DNA of 64,000 bases from Ferrimonas sp. YFM (GTDB taxonomy: Bacteria > Pseudomonadota > Gammaproteobacteria > Enterobacterales > Shewanellaceae). The position numbers were made by a program, and so were the translations under genes. The notes under the pieces were generated by a model. The model worked only from the letters and a program-made list of their open reading frames with translations, had not been told where the DNA came from and did no database searches. Positions 34,233-42,993 of this stretch are shown one piece after another; the stretch's first letter is position 1, and the number at the start of each line of letters is the position of its first letter. The stretch lies in assembly GCF_030296015.1 (NCBI RefSeq), contig NZ_AP027368.1:2232001-2296000 (forward strand). Reading direction: 5' to 3'.

Positions 34233-36595
34233 AGTTTTAATAATCTCACGCTGTTGCCGACCACAATGAGAGAGCTGGCCGACATGCCGATGGCGGCGAT
34301 GTAGGGGGGCACCAGGCCACACACCGCCAGTGGCAGGATGGCCAGATTATACCCCAGAGCCCAAAGCAGGTTCTGACGAATCACCCGAACCGTCTTTCTG
34401 GCAATGGCGATCCCCTCGACCACCGGGCCGAGTTTGTCCCCCAGCAGCACCAGGTCGGCGCTGCTCTTGGCCAGTTCGGTACCGGCGCCCATGGCGATGG
34501 AGAGGTCGGCCCCGGCCAGTACCGGCGCGTCGTTGACACCATCGCCAAACATGGCCACCTTGCGGCCTTTGGTCTGAAGCGATTTGAGGTATTCGTGCTT
34601 TTGCGACGGGGTCACCCCGTGGTGGCAGTCGTCCATCTTCAGGGTTTCGGCCAGTGCCTTTGCCCATGGGCTGGGATCACCGCTGAGCATCTCGCAGCGC
34701 AGCCCCTGGGACTGAAGCTGGACCAGGGTTTGGGCGGCATCCTCGCGCAAGGTGTCCGTAAGCTGGAACCAAGCCAAAGGCCCCTGGTCATTGCCCAGCC
34801 ACAGACGGTCGTCACTCTGCTCTAGTCCAACGAAGCGGCTGTGGCCCACCCGGTATCGAACGCCATTAACCTCACCCTGGATGCCGCCGCCCGGGATATG
34901 CTCCAGGCTGTCGACTTTCAGCGCCGGGTCATCGAAGGGCCGAAACGCCTGGGCCAGAGGGTGGCTGCTGGCGCGCTCCAGGGCGGCCACCAAGGCCAGG
35001 TGCTGCTCCACCGGCTGACCGTCCAGGCTCTGTTTTTCGGCCAGAGACCAGTTGCCCTGGGTCAGGGTGCCGGTCTTATCGAACAGCAGGGTGTCCACCT
35101 TGGGCAATGCCTCCAGAACCCGGGAACTGCGGGAAAGCAGGCCATGATTACGCAGGGCATTGCTGCCGCAGGTGAGGGCGGCCGGGGTGGCCAGAGACAG
35201 GGCGCAGGGGCAGGTGGCCACCAACACCGACAGGGTGACCCAGAACGCCTGACTCGGGTCGATAAAGTGCCAGATCAGGTAGGTGAGGGCGGACAGGGTC
35301 AGCACCCCGGGAACGAAGTAGCGGGCTACTTTGTCCGCCAGACGGGCGATCTCCGGTTTTTCCTGGGCCGCCTGCTCCTGCATGCGCACTATGGTGTGGA
35401 TCAGCTGCTCGGTGCCTACCTGGCTGACCCGAATCTCGATGCTCTGGTCGAAATTGACGCTGCCGCCGTACAGCGGGTCGCCGGCGCGCTTGGTCACCGG
35501 CTCCTGTTCGCCGGTGAGCATGGACTCGTCGACGGCGGCCAGGTCGGAGATAAGCTCGGCATCGGCGGGGATCGCTTCGCCTGGGCGCACCAGGCAGCGG
35601 TCGCCCACCTTGAGGGTTTTGGCGGCCACCTGGTCCTGGCCCTGATCGGTGATCAGTTCTGCGGTCAGTGGCACCAGCCGATGCAGGTTGGAGGCGGACT
35701 CTGCCGCCTTGCGCCTGGCCCTCTGCTCCAGGAAGCGCCCCAGCAGCAGGAAGAAGGTGAACATGGACACCGACTCGAAGTAGACCTCTCCTGTGCCCTT
35801 GAAGGTGGCCACGCAGCTAGCGCTGAAGGCGCCAAGAATGGCGATGGAGACCGGCACATCCATATTAACCCGCATCGACATCAGGGCACGCAGGGCGCTG
35901 AAGTAGAAGGGCTGCGCCGAATAGAGGGCAACGGGGGTGGCAAACAGCAGCGACACCCAGCGGAAATAGTCGCGGTAGATGGGGTCGAGCTCGGTGAAGT
36001 AGCCCATATAGAGGGCAACGGCCAGCATCATCACCTGCATGGTGGCCATGCCGGCCAGGCCTAAGCGGAACAGAAACTGCCTGGCGCTGTGGGCGTAGGT
36101 CTGCTCTTTGGCGTCAGGCTGGAATGGGGTTGAGGGGTAACCTATGCTGGCCAGTTGATTAAGGATTTCGGAGAGCTTGATGCTCTGCGGATACCAACTG
36201 ACGGTGGCGCGCATGGTGGTGGTGTTGACGTTGATGCGGTGAATGCCGTCGAGCTTGCGAAAGTGTCGCTCTATCAGCCAGGCACAGGCCGCACAACTGA
36301 TCCCCTGCACAGACAGCACCACAGAATGGGTGTCCCCTTCGTGGGCGACAAACTCCTGCTGTACCTCCTCCAGATCATAGGCGTCGAGCTGGGCCATGAT
36401 GGCGTCCAGGCTCTGTTTGCTGCCGGATTCGGTGCGATAGTTGTAGAAATCCCCCAGACCGGCGTCACAGATGGTTTGGGCCACCGCGGCACAGCCGGGG
36501 CAACACATCTGGCGGGATTGAGACTCGATGGTGACGGAGAAATCTGCGGACAACGGCACAGGCTGTCCGCAGTGGAAACAGGCGTTACTGCTCAA
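34229..36595 (-). CDS. ccoI: copper-transporting P-type ATPase CcoI
   Basis: 788 residues. N-terminal CFHCGQPVP and CCPGC motifs are followed by a heavy-metal-associated domain with GISCAACAW. The P1B ATPase core has CPC in ATCPCALSL, the phosphorylated Asp in DKTGTLTQG and GDGVNDAPVL. It exports copper to the periplasmic side for cbb3 oxidase. The start is a TTG at 36595, 13 bases after ccoH, because the fixH stop lies in frame just upstream and the N-terminal cysteines require it. Confidence 0.95.
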   Translation of the reverse strand: MSSNACFHCGQPVPLSADFSVTIESQSRQMCCPGCAAVAQTICDAGLGDFYNYRTESGSKQSLDAIMAQLDAYDLEEVQQEFVAHEGDTHSVVLSVQGISCAACAWLIERHFRKLDGIHRINVNTTTMRATVSWYPQSIKLSEILNQLASIGYPSTPFQPDAKEQTYAHSARQFLFRLGLAGMATMQVMMLAVALYMGYFTELDPIYRDYFRWVSLLFATPVALYSAQPFYFSALRALMSMRVNMDVPVSIAILGAFSASCVATFKGTGEVYFESVSMFTFFLLLGRFLEQRARRKAAESASNLHRLVPLTAELITDQGQDQVAAKTLKVGDRCLVRPGEAIPADAELISDLAAVDESMLTGEQEPVTKRAGDPLYGGSVNFDQSIEIRVSQVGTEQLIHTIVRMQEQAAQEKPEIARLADKVARYFVPGVLTLSALTYLIWHFIDPSQAFWVTLSVLVATCPCALSLATPAALTCGSNALRNHGLLSRSSRVLEALPKVDTLLFDKTGTLTQGNWSLAEKQSLDGQPVEQHLALVAALERASSHPLAQAFRPFDDPALKVDSLEHIPGGGIQGEVNGVRYRVGHSRFVGLEQSDDRLWLGNDQGPLAWFQLTDTLREDAAQTLVQLQSQGLRCEMLSGDPSPWAKALAETLKMDDCHHGVTPSQKHEYLKSLQTKGRKVAMFGDGVNDAPVLAGADLSIAMGAGTELAKSSADLVLLGDKLGPVVEGIAIARKTVRVIRQNLLWALGYNLAILPLAVCGLVPPYIAAIGMSASSLIVVGNSVRLLKL

Positions 36596-36607
36596 TGTCG
36601 CCCCCTG

Positions 36608-37084
36608 TTACTGGAACCAGACGGAGTTACTCAGGGGAAGCTGCAGACGCTTCTGCAGGCGCCAGCTCTGGTCATGGGCATCGATCATCACCTGCCATTT
36701 TCCCTCAACCAGGTGGTCGGCGGGGAGCAGGTAACGGCCCAGGGCATCCTGGGTCACCATCTGAGTCAAGTCATGCTGGGGCAGGGTGGTGTGGTGGAAC
36801 TCAATCTCCAGGGCTGCGCCTGAGGCGGGGCCGCCGTGCTGAACCAGAACCAGCTGTTCGCCATCCTGTTTCAGCTCGAACACCATGCCCAGGTTACGGG
36901 CCTGGGTGATGCGGGAGAGATCCTGATTGATCGCCTTGCCTTTCTTGTAGTAATCCTCGGCCACCAGGGCAACGGGATTGTCTGTGGCGATCTTGATGGT
37001 AATCAGAGCCGCGATGACAACGGATCCTGGAAGAAGGATCAGAAACCACGGCCAGAACTGCTTATACCAGGGGGTGCTATTCAT
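36608..37084 (-). CDS. ccoH: FixH/CcoH family cbb3 assembly protein
   Basis: 158 residues with one N-terminal membrane helix (about 9-30) and a periplasmic domain containing VAEDYYKKGKAINQDLSR, the FixH signature. It associates with the cbb3 complex during assembly. GGAAGG precedes the ATG. It begins the ccoH-ccoI-ccoS-TauE unit, separated from ccoP by a terminator. Confidence 0.93.
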   Translation of the reverse strand: MNSTPWYKQFWPWFLILLPGSVVIAALITIKIATDNPVALVAEDYYKKGKAINQDLSRITQARNLGMVFELKQDGEQLVLVQHGGPASGAALEIEFHHTTLPQHDLTQMVTQDALGRYLLPADHLVEGKWQVMIDAHDQSWRLQKRLQLPLSNSVWFQ

Positions 37085-37161
37085 CTATCGTACCTTCCAA
37101 TGGACTGGGTCCATGATACTGGTTTCCCCGTCGGGAGACCATTCCCGGTGAATCGGGGAGT

Positions 37162-37192
37162 AAAAAAAAGCCCCGCCGAACGACGGGGCTTT
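37162..37192 (-). terminator. terminator of the ccoNOQP operon
   Basis: Stem AAAGCCCCGYCG type (AGCCCCG/CGGGGCT) with a run of eight T on the minus strand, just after the ccoP stop. Confidence 0.88.
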
Positions 37193-37203
37193 CAGGCAGG
37201 ACC

Positions 37204-38163
37204 TTACTGCTTGTTCAGGCTGTAGACGTACGCGGTGATCAGGTGGACCTTGTCCTCACCCAATACATCCTTCCATGCAGGCATTACGCCGGCACGACCG
37301 CCACGAATACTCTCCTCGATCACCTTACGGCTGCCGCCGTAAACCCAGGAGTTGTCGGTCAGGTTGGGGGCACCCATCAGCTTGTTGCCGGTGCCGTCCA
37401 TGCCATGACAGGCGAAACAGCCCTTCATGAAGCCCGCTTGACCCTTGGCCGCCAGTTCCGCGTCATGCTTACGGCCGTTAAGGCCATAGATGTACTCGGC
37501 GATGGCGGGGATCTCCTCATCGGTGATGGGCAGACCGCCTTTCGGTGGCATCATGCCGCGACGACCGTTGAGCAGGGTGGCCTTGATGGTGGCAGGGTCG
37601 CCGCCATAGAGCCAGGCATCGTCGGTCAGGTTCGGGAAGCCTGGGCCGCCCTTGGCGTCGGAGCCGTGGCACTGAGCACAGTTCTGCAGGAACAGGCGCT
37701 GGCCAATCTTCAGGGCTTCCGCGTCCGCCACCAGTGCTTCGATGGGCTTCTCGGCAAAGCTCTTAAAGATAGGGCCGTAGTGGGCATCAGCCAGGACCAC
37801 TTCCTGGTCATACTGAACCCAGCCGGACTCGCCGGAGCGAGCTTCGGCAGCAGCGGCCTTGGACTCTTCCATGTTCAGAACACTCTGGTTGGACGAGGTC
37901 CAGCCCAGAAAGCCCTTAAAGTTACCCAGGCCGGGGTAGGCGGCCAGGTAGCCCAGTCCAAACACGATGGTGAACACGAACATGTAGGACCACCACTTGG
38001 GCAGGGGGTTGTTCACCTCCTCGATGCCGTCGAAGGTGTGGCCCATGCCTTCACCCTCTTCGACGCCCATCTTGTCTTTCATGCACCAGATAAGCAGTGC
38101 AAGACAACCGAAGATCACCCCCAGGGTAATCACGGTAATAAAAATACTCCAAAAGCTGGTCAT
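37204..38163 (-). CDS. ccoP: cytochrome c oxidase cbb3-type subunit III (diheme)
   Basis: 319 residues. Two N-terminal hydrophobic segments are followed by two cytochrome c domains with CAQCH and CFACH. The N-terminal helix pairs with the linker GMGHTFDGIEEVNNPLP, usual for CcoP. It passes electrons from soluble cytochromes to CcoO. GGAGTAATCTC precedes the ATG. Confidence 0.97.
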   Translation of the reverse strand: MTSFWSIFITVITLGVIFGCLALLIWCMKDKMGVEEGEGMGHTFDGIEEVNNPLPKWWSYMFVFTIVFGLGYLAAYPGLGNFKGFLGWTSSNQSVLNMEESKAAAAEARSGESGWVQYDQEVVLADAHYGPIFKSFAEKPIEALVADAEALKIGQRLFLQNCAQCHGSDAKGGPGFPNLTDDAWLYGGDPATIKATLLNGRRGMMPPKGGLPITDEEIPAIAEYIYGLNGRKHDAELAAKGQAGFMKGCFACHGMDGTGNKLMGAPNLTDNSWVYGGSRKVIEESIRGGRAGVMPAWKDVLGEDKVHLITAYVYSLNKQ

Positions 38164-38169
38164 CTGAGA

Positions 38170-38331
38170 TTACTCCTTAGATCCCTGGTGCTTCTGCTCG
38201 TCATCGAAGACGAGGTTGGCCGCTTCCTCGAAGGCGGGCTTTTGACGGGCGCTGTACGCCCAGCCCACGATGGCCAGAAAAATCAGCAATAAAACAAGGG
38301 TCACAATGCCTTGAAACGTTCCATAGTCCAT
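38170..38331 (-). CDS. ccoQ: cbb3 oxidase subunit IV CcoQ
   Basis: 53 residues: MDYGTFQGIVTLVLLLIFLA, one membrane helix, and a short acidic-basic tail ending KHQGSKE. Position between ccoO and ccoP, length and helix fit CcoQ/FixQ, which stabilises the complex. GGAGG lies 6-7 bases before the ATG. Confidence 0.92.
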   Translation of the reverse strand: MDYGTFQGIVTLVLLLIFLAIVGWAYSARQKPAFEEAANLVFDDEQKHQGSKE

Positions 38332-38342
38332 CAAAGGCCTCC

Positions 38343-38954
38343 TTATTTCAGAGCGGTTCCCAGAGACTGCAGGTAGGCAATCAGCGCATCCATTTCGGTT
38401 TTACCCTTCATGGATTCCACATCCTTCTTCAGCTCTTCGTCGTTACCATAAGGTACGCCGAACTGGTCACGGAAGATCTGCAGTTTCTTCAGGGTGCTCT
38501 TGCCGTCCAGGGTGTTGTCCTCCAGCCAGGGGAATCCGGGCATGTTGGACTCGGGTACCACGATGCGAGGATCACGCAGGTGCACACGGTGCCAGTCGTC
38601 GGAGTAGCGTCCACCTACACGGGCCAGGTCCGGACCGGTACGCTTGGAGCCCCACAGGAAGGGGTGTTCCCAGACGTGTTCACCGGCAACAGAGTAATGA
38701 CCATAACGCTCGGTTTCGGAGCGGAAAGGACGAATCATCTGGCTGTGACAGGAGTTACACCCCTCACGGATGTAGACGTCGCGACCTTCCATCTGCAGAG
38801 CAGTGTAAGGCTTGAGGCCGGTCACCGGAGTGGTGGTTTCGTTTTGGAACAGCAGGGGGGTGATCTGAACCAGACCACCGAAGCTGATGGCGATGATGGT
38901 GAAGATCGCCAGCAGACCTACGTTCTTTTCAATAATCTCATGCTTGAATTTCAT
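38343..38954 (-). CDS. ccoO: cytochrome c oxidase cbb3-type subunit II (monoheme)
   Basis: 203 residues with one N-terminal membrane anchor and one haem c site, [16 protein letters not shown] precedes the ATG by 7 bases. It transfers electrons from CcoP to CcoN. Confidence 0.97.
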   Translation of the reverse strand: MKFKHEIIEKNVGLLAIFTIIAISFGGLVQITPLLFQNETTTPVTGLKPYTALQMEGRDVYIREGCNSCHSQMIRPFRSETERYGHYSVAGEHVWEHPFLWGSKRTGPDLARVGGRYSDDWHRVHLRDPRIVVPESNMPGFPWLEDNTLDGKSTLKKLQIFRDQFGVPYGNDEELKKDVESMKGKTEMDALIAYLQSLGTALK

Positions 38955-38965
38955 TGCGCTTCTCC

Positions 38966-40423
38966 TTAAGCAGCCTGAGGCTGAAGTTCCGCCTCGGCGT
39001 TCAGGGAGCCTTTAGGCGCAGTGATGGTCCGGTACACGTTGTACGCCATCAGCAACATGCCGGTGACGAAGAACACACCACCCAGGAAGCGAACGAAGTA
39101 GAACGGATAGGACGCCTCAAGCGACTCTACGAAGGAGTAGGTCAGGGTGCCGTCGGCATTGACCGCACGCCACATCAGGCCCTGCATGACACCGGAGATC
39201 CACATGGACACGATGTACAGCACAGTGCCGATGGTGGCCAGCCAGAAGTGCACGTTCACCAGTTTGTTGGAGTACATGCGACCCTGTTCGAACAGGTTGG
39301 GGATCAGGTGGTACAGAGAACCGATGGAGACCATGGCTACCCAGCCCAGCGCGCCGGAGTGTACGTGACCCACAGTCCAGTCGGTGTAGTGGGACAGGGC
39401 GTTAACTGTCTTGATGGACATCATCGGACCTTCGAAGGTAGACATACCGTAGAAGGAGAGAGACACCACCAGGAAGCGCAGGATGGGATCGGTACGCAGC
39501 TTGTGCCAGGCGCCGGACAGAGTCATGATGCCGTTGATCATGCCACCCCAGGAGGGGGCGAACAGAATCAGGGACATCACCATACCCAGGGACTGAGTCC
39601 AGTCGGGCAGGGCAGTGTAGTGCAGGTGGTGAGGACCGGCCCAGATGTACAGGGCGATCAGGGCCCAGAAGTGCACGATGGACAGACGGTAGGAGTATAC
39701 CGGACGGCCAGCCTGCTTAGGCACGAAGTAGTACATCATGCCCAGGAAGCCCGCGGTGAGCAGGAAGCCTACGGCGTTGTGACCGTACCACCACTGCACC
39801 ATGGCATCCACGGCACCGGCGTAGATGGAGTAGGACTTCATGGTCCACAGACCGGAAGCGGTATCCACCACAGGCACAGCCAGGGAGTTAACGATGTGCA
39901 GTACAGCAACGGTGATGATGAAGGCGCCGAAGAACCAGTTGGCCACATAGATGTGGGCAACCTTACGCTTCATCAGGGTACCGAAGAACACCAGGGCGTA
40001 GCTGACCCAGACAACGGCGATGGCGATGTCGATGGGCCATTCCAGCTCCGCGTACTCCTTGGCGGTGCTGTAACCCAGCGGCAGAGTGATTGCTGCGGCC
40101 ACAATGATCGCCTGCCATCCCCAGAAGGTGAAGGCGGCGAGTTTGGGCGCAAACAGACGGGTTTGACAAGTACGCTGGACCACATAGTAAGAGGTGGCGA
40201 ACAGGGCACTGGTGCCAAAGGCGAAAATTACCGCGTTGGTGTGCAACGGGCGAAGGCGGCTGTAGGTCAGCCAGGGGATGTCAAAGTTAAGGGCGGGCCA
40301 GATCAGCTGAGCGGCGATAAACACCCCCACCAGCATTCCAACAATCCCCCAAATGACGGTCACTACAGCGAACTGACGCACAACCGTGTAGTTGTAGTCG
40401 TTGCTGGTATTGGTCAGGTTCAT
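38966..40423 (-). CDS. ccoN: cytochrome c oxidase cbb3-type subunit I
   Basis: 485 residues from the ATG at 40423 (GGAAG upstream); a GTG five codons earlier is possible. Twelve hydrophobic helices with conserved histidines, including [32 protein letters not shown] and [17 protein letters not shown]. This is the catalytic heme-copper subunit of the high-affinity oxidase used at low oxygen. First gene of ccoNOQP, behind Fnr sites. Confidence 0.97.
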   Translation of the reverse strand: MNLTNTSNDYNYTVVRQFAVVTVIWGIVGMLVGVFIAAQLIWPALNFDIPWLTYSRLRPLHTNAVIFAFGTSALFATSYYVVQRTCQTRLFAPKLAAFTFWGWQAIIVAAAITLPLGYSTAKEYAELEWPIDIAIAVVWVSYALVFFGTLMKRKVAHIYVANWFFGAFIITVAVLHIVNSLAVPVVDTASGLWTMKSYSIYAGAVDAMVQWWYGHNAVGFLLTAGFLGMMYYFVPKQAGRPVYSYRLSIVHFWALIALYIWAGPHHLHYTALPDWTQSLGMVMSLILFAPSWGGMINGIMTLSGAWHKLRTDPILRFLVVSLSFYGMSTFEGPMMSIKTVNALSHYTDWTVGHVHSGALGWVAMVSIGSLYHLIPNLFEQGRMYSNKLVNVHFWLATIGTVLYIVSMWISGVMQGLMWRAVNADGTLTYSFVESLEASYPFYFVRFLGGVFFVTGMLLMAYNVYRTITAPKGSLNAEAELQPQAA

Positions 40424-40528
40424 ATTTTTAGCTTCCACTGCAATTGCATGTTAACTTCCACGACAGATGTCGCTAACCAAAAACCGATGCAAATTAACGC
40501 GAACGGTCGATGTTTCAGCGCCTCTAAC

Positions 40529-40542
40529 GTGATATGCATCAA
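40529..40542. promoter_or_regulatory. Fnr-like box nearer to ccoN
   Basis: GTGATATGCATCAA, one base from TTGAT-N4-ATCAA, centred about 112 bases before the ccoN ATG. It may control ccoN together with the perfect site at 40602-40615. Confidence 0.6.
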
Positions 40543-40601
40543 GGCACGACCATGATACTTGAGGTCGGTCAAAAAACCTAGCACAAACCCCTAGATCGAG
40601 T

Positions 40602-40615
40602 TTGATCGCGATCAA
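40602..40615. promoter_or_regulatory. perfect Fnr box between ccoN and the lipoprotein gene
   Basis: TTGATCGCGATCAA matches the consensus on both arms. Its centre is about 34 bases before the centre of a TAAAAT -10 element (40640-40645), so the predicted start of transcription toward the lipoprotein gene is about 42 bases away. That is class II activation spacing. Confidence 0.85.
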
Positions 40616-40639
40616 GTTTTGTTGGGGAAATGTTGCAGA

Positions 40640-40645
40640 TAAAAT
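40640..40645 (+). promoter_or_regulatory. -10 element of the lipoprotein gene
   Basis: TAAAAT, with no good -35 but the Fnr box in its place. Confidence 0.55.
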
Positions 40646-40669
40646 CCTGCAAATTCAAGGTGGTATTGA

Positions 40670-41083
40670 ATGAAGTTTAAAAGGATGACGGGCTTCACAC
40701 TTTTTGCCCTTCTGTTAGCCGGTTGTACAGAAGAAGTCAGGGAAGCGGAACCTGGCTTATGCCAGTTTCAGCAGGGAGCCTGCGTCCAGCTGCAGGCCGG
40801 TGAGATGCTGTCGTTGTCCATGACCCCGGCCAACGCTCCCAGCGAGCAGCCATTGGCCCTGAAGCTGGAGAAGCCCGAGAGCTGGCAGGTCACCTCGGCC
40901 ATGGTCGAGGGCCGGGATATGTTCATGGGGCGTCTGCCCGTCAACTTCGATGAACAGGGGCAGGGCACTCTGATGTACGGCAGCTGTGCGTCAGGTTATA
41001 TGGTGTGGCGTCTGAATCTGGTGATGACCGACGACGCCGGTCTGGAGCACCATGTCAGTTTCGACTGGCTGGCCGACCATTAA
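40670..41083 (+). CDS. uncharacterised lipoprotein divergent from ccoN
   Basis: 137 residues. Signal peptide with lipobox LLAGC (Cys19 would be lipidated), then cysteines in LCQFQQGACVQL and YGSCASGY, and the otherwise beta-rich-looking sequence MVWRLNLVM near the C-terminus. AAGGTGG lies before the ATG. A perfect Fnr box and a -10 element sit upstream, so it is probably induced with the cbb3 oxidase. A role in oxidase assembly or copper handling is a guess from position and cysteines only. Confidence 0.85.
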   Translation: MKFKRMTGFTLFALLLAGCTEEVREAEPGLCQFQQGACVQLQAGEMLSLSMTPANAPSEQPLALKLEKPESWQVTSAMVEGRDMFMGRLPVNFDEQGQGTLMYGSCASGYMVWRLNLVMTDDAGLEHHVSFDWLADH

Positions 41084-41122
41084 TGGTAAGAGGGCAACCA
41101 CGCACAGGCTGCCCTTACAGTT

Positions 41123-41851
41123 TTACAGCCTCTTATAGAAGAGGGTCACCTGGGCACCGGCCTGGCGATCACCGCTCATGGGGTCCACTTTGTGGAGAAT
41201 CTGAATATTGGGCTTGGTCATCTGAGCTTTGAGCAGCTCCGCCGGCTCTTTTACCTCCATCCCAGCCCCCTTAATAAATGAGATGCTGCCGTCCCCGTGG
41301 CGATACTCGAGAAACTCCCCCACCTGAACCCGGTAATACTCCGCCACCTGGTTGATCTCCAGATCGGTATCGAACACCGCTGAGGCAAGCGTCAGGGTCA
41401 TGTTGCCCATCTGTCCGCCAAAGTCCTCGGGGAAGACATGATTGACCAGCCTGGCTTCCGGGGGAAGCGGCAGAGTGATCCCCTCGGTACCCCGGGTCTG
41501 GGCCAGATTGCCAAAGAAGCTGTCCATGGCGGCAAAGGCTTGCTGACGACTGCGTTTACTCAGGTCAATGCAGGCCTGCTGAGTCGCACGGGGCAGGCCG
41601 GCAGCGGACAGGCAGCTGCGGTAGGCCTCGAGGCGCTGCTCGGCCTGAGCCTGATTGAGGTCTGAGCCATCATCCACCTGGTCGTAGCACTGATCCAGCA
41701 GATCATAAAAGGCATCCTCGCTCATCAGAGTACACTCTTCGTCATACTCAAGCTGACCCAGGTCACTGTCCATATACACCTGATCAAAATATTGAGCATA
41801 AGAGGCATTAATAGAAAATATAAGCGGTAGAATCAGGTAAGTCCTTTTCAC
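41123..41851 (-). CDS. secreted hypothetical protein
   Basis: 242 residues from a GTG at 41851 (AAGGAT upstream), giving a clean signal peptide, VKRTYLILPLIFSINASYA; an ATG at 41887 adds 12 residues. The mature part is rich in Asp, Glu and Gln, with cysteines near DEECTLM, LDQCYD, RSCLSAAG and QQACID that may form disulfides. No recognisable domain. It converges on the lipoprotein gene and is divergent from another secreted protein. Confidence 0.75.
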   Translation of the reverse strand: MKRTYLILPLIFSINASYAQYFDQVYMDSDLGQLEYDEECTLMSEDAFYDLLDQCYDQVDDGSDLNQAQAEQRLEAYRSCLSAAGLPRATQQACIDLSKRSRQQAFAAMDSFFGNLAQTRGTEGITLPLPPEARLVNHVFPEDFGGQMGNMTLTLASAVFDTDLEINQVAEYYRVQVGEFLEYRHGDGSISFIKGAGMEVKEPAELLKAQMTKPNIQILHKVDPMSGDRQAGAQVTLFYKRL

Positions 41852-42001
41852 GTATTTATCCTTGACGTTGCGTCGAATTATTACCAATGCTATCTGTAAT
41901 ACACACTGGAATCCAAGAAGTTTCCATTAAATATTCTTTTGGTTTCAGAGAGACAGTTTCTTGTCTTAAAGGAACGATTCGAAATTGCCCTTCATGGAAT
42001 T

Positions 42002-42685
42002 ATGACAATGTTATTAATGCTAGGACGCAAAATTGGTTTTATTTTATTGGCCTTGGTGTGCTGTCAACCGGCCTTAGCCATCGTCATTGAGGACACGCCC
42101 TACGAGGAAGTGGAGGCCAATCAGCAGCGCGCATTTGCCCTGATGGCGCCCCTTGAGGCGCATTTTCAGGCCTACCCTCAACTGCCACAGCAGTTTGATG
42201 AGCAACCCTGGACCGTCATGGAGCTGATGTCTTTGTCTCGTGCCCACGATCCCGAGCGGCTGGCCCTGTTGGACAGCAAGATCCAGGGGTTTGAGGTGGG
42301 CAGCGCTTCCCGGGTGATCAACTGGCTTGAGCAGCGCATCAGTCTGGAGGCTGCATTCCTTCAGCAACTGGCTGCCTTACCTCAGGCCGGTCACCCCAAG
42401 TGCCAGGGCGCCATCGCCGCCTATGAGCGCAACCGACTTCAGCCCAGCATCGACGTCGCCCGGCATCTGAAACTGTACCGCCGGGACCATAAAATCTTCC
42501 GGTTTCTGGTTCAGTGGGTGTTCCAGATAGACTACGGCAACCGCATCCTCAGCCGGGGGGAGTTACCCCTTGTGGCATCGGTGTGCGCCGACCCAGATGG
42601 TTGGCTTCCCATCAACGGGTTACAGGTGCCTTTGGCGGAGAGTGCCTATACCGGCAAACCCATCGAGGAGTCACTTAGATTGTAA
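42002..42685 (+). CDS. secreted hypothetical protein
   Basis: 227 residues from the ATG at 42002. A signal peptide (GFILLALVCCQPALA) is followed by a helical, Leu/Gln-rich region and two lone cysteines. The longer frame from 41939 adds 21 residues before the signal and is less likely. No family recognised. A hairpin follows the stop codon (AGGCGTCAAA with TTTGGCGCCT near 42694-42719). Confidence 0.7.
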   Translation: MTMLLMLGRKIGFILLALVCCQPALAIVIEDTPYEEVEANQQRAFALMAPLEAHFQAYPQLPQQFDEQPWTVMELMSLSRAHDPERLALLDSKIQGFEVGSASRVINWLEQRISLEAAFLQQLAALPQAGHPKCQGAIAAYERNRLQPSIDVARHLKLYRRDHKIFRFLVQWVFQIDYGNRILSRGELPLVASVCADPDGWLPINGLQVPLAESAYTGKPIEESLRL

Positions 42686-42993
42686 TATGCGAATATTAGG
42701 CGTCAAACATGTTTTTGGCGCCTGTAATTTGACGCCGGATTTATACAGGGCAAACTTATTTTTCCTACATAAATAGAAATCCTGATCTAAAGCCTGTATT
42801 ACACTTTTCGAAATTTGCCAATATCGCTTGCCACAATTTGTCACCACTACAATAGCCTTATCAGTTGTATATCCTGTGACTATTATCACTGTCGTTTACA
42901 TTTATGAATGCCACCCTTTGTCTCCGCAGGCATGTTGAAGCCTGTACGCTCAGATAATCTCTAACAATAAATAAACTACACAGGAAAATTCAC
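42686..42993. other. AT-rich gap between secreted protein and chemoreceptor 1
   Basis: 308 bases without a credible gene. GGCGTCAAA (near 42695) is repeated in inverted form as TTTGACGCC shortly after, giving alternative hairpins. A promoter for the chemoreceptor must lie here; I found no convincing sigma-28 site. Confidence 0.5.

Noticed and set aside
34841..36064. 407-codon open frame opposite ccoI
   Set aside because: A shadow, Gly/His/Gln-rich as expected from antisense reading of a GC-rich gene.
38954..40555. 533-codon open frame on the plus strand opposite ccoN
   Set aside because: It is the mirror of ccoN in a GC-rich reading, with no family resemblance; the minus-strand product is unmistakable.
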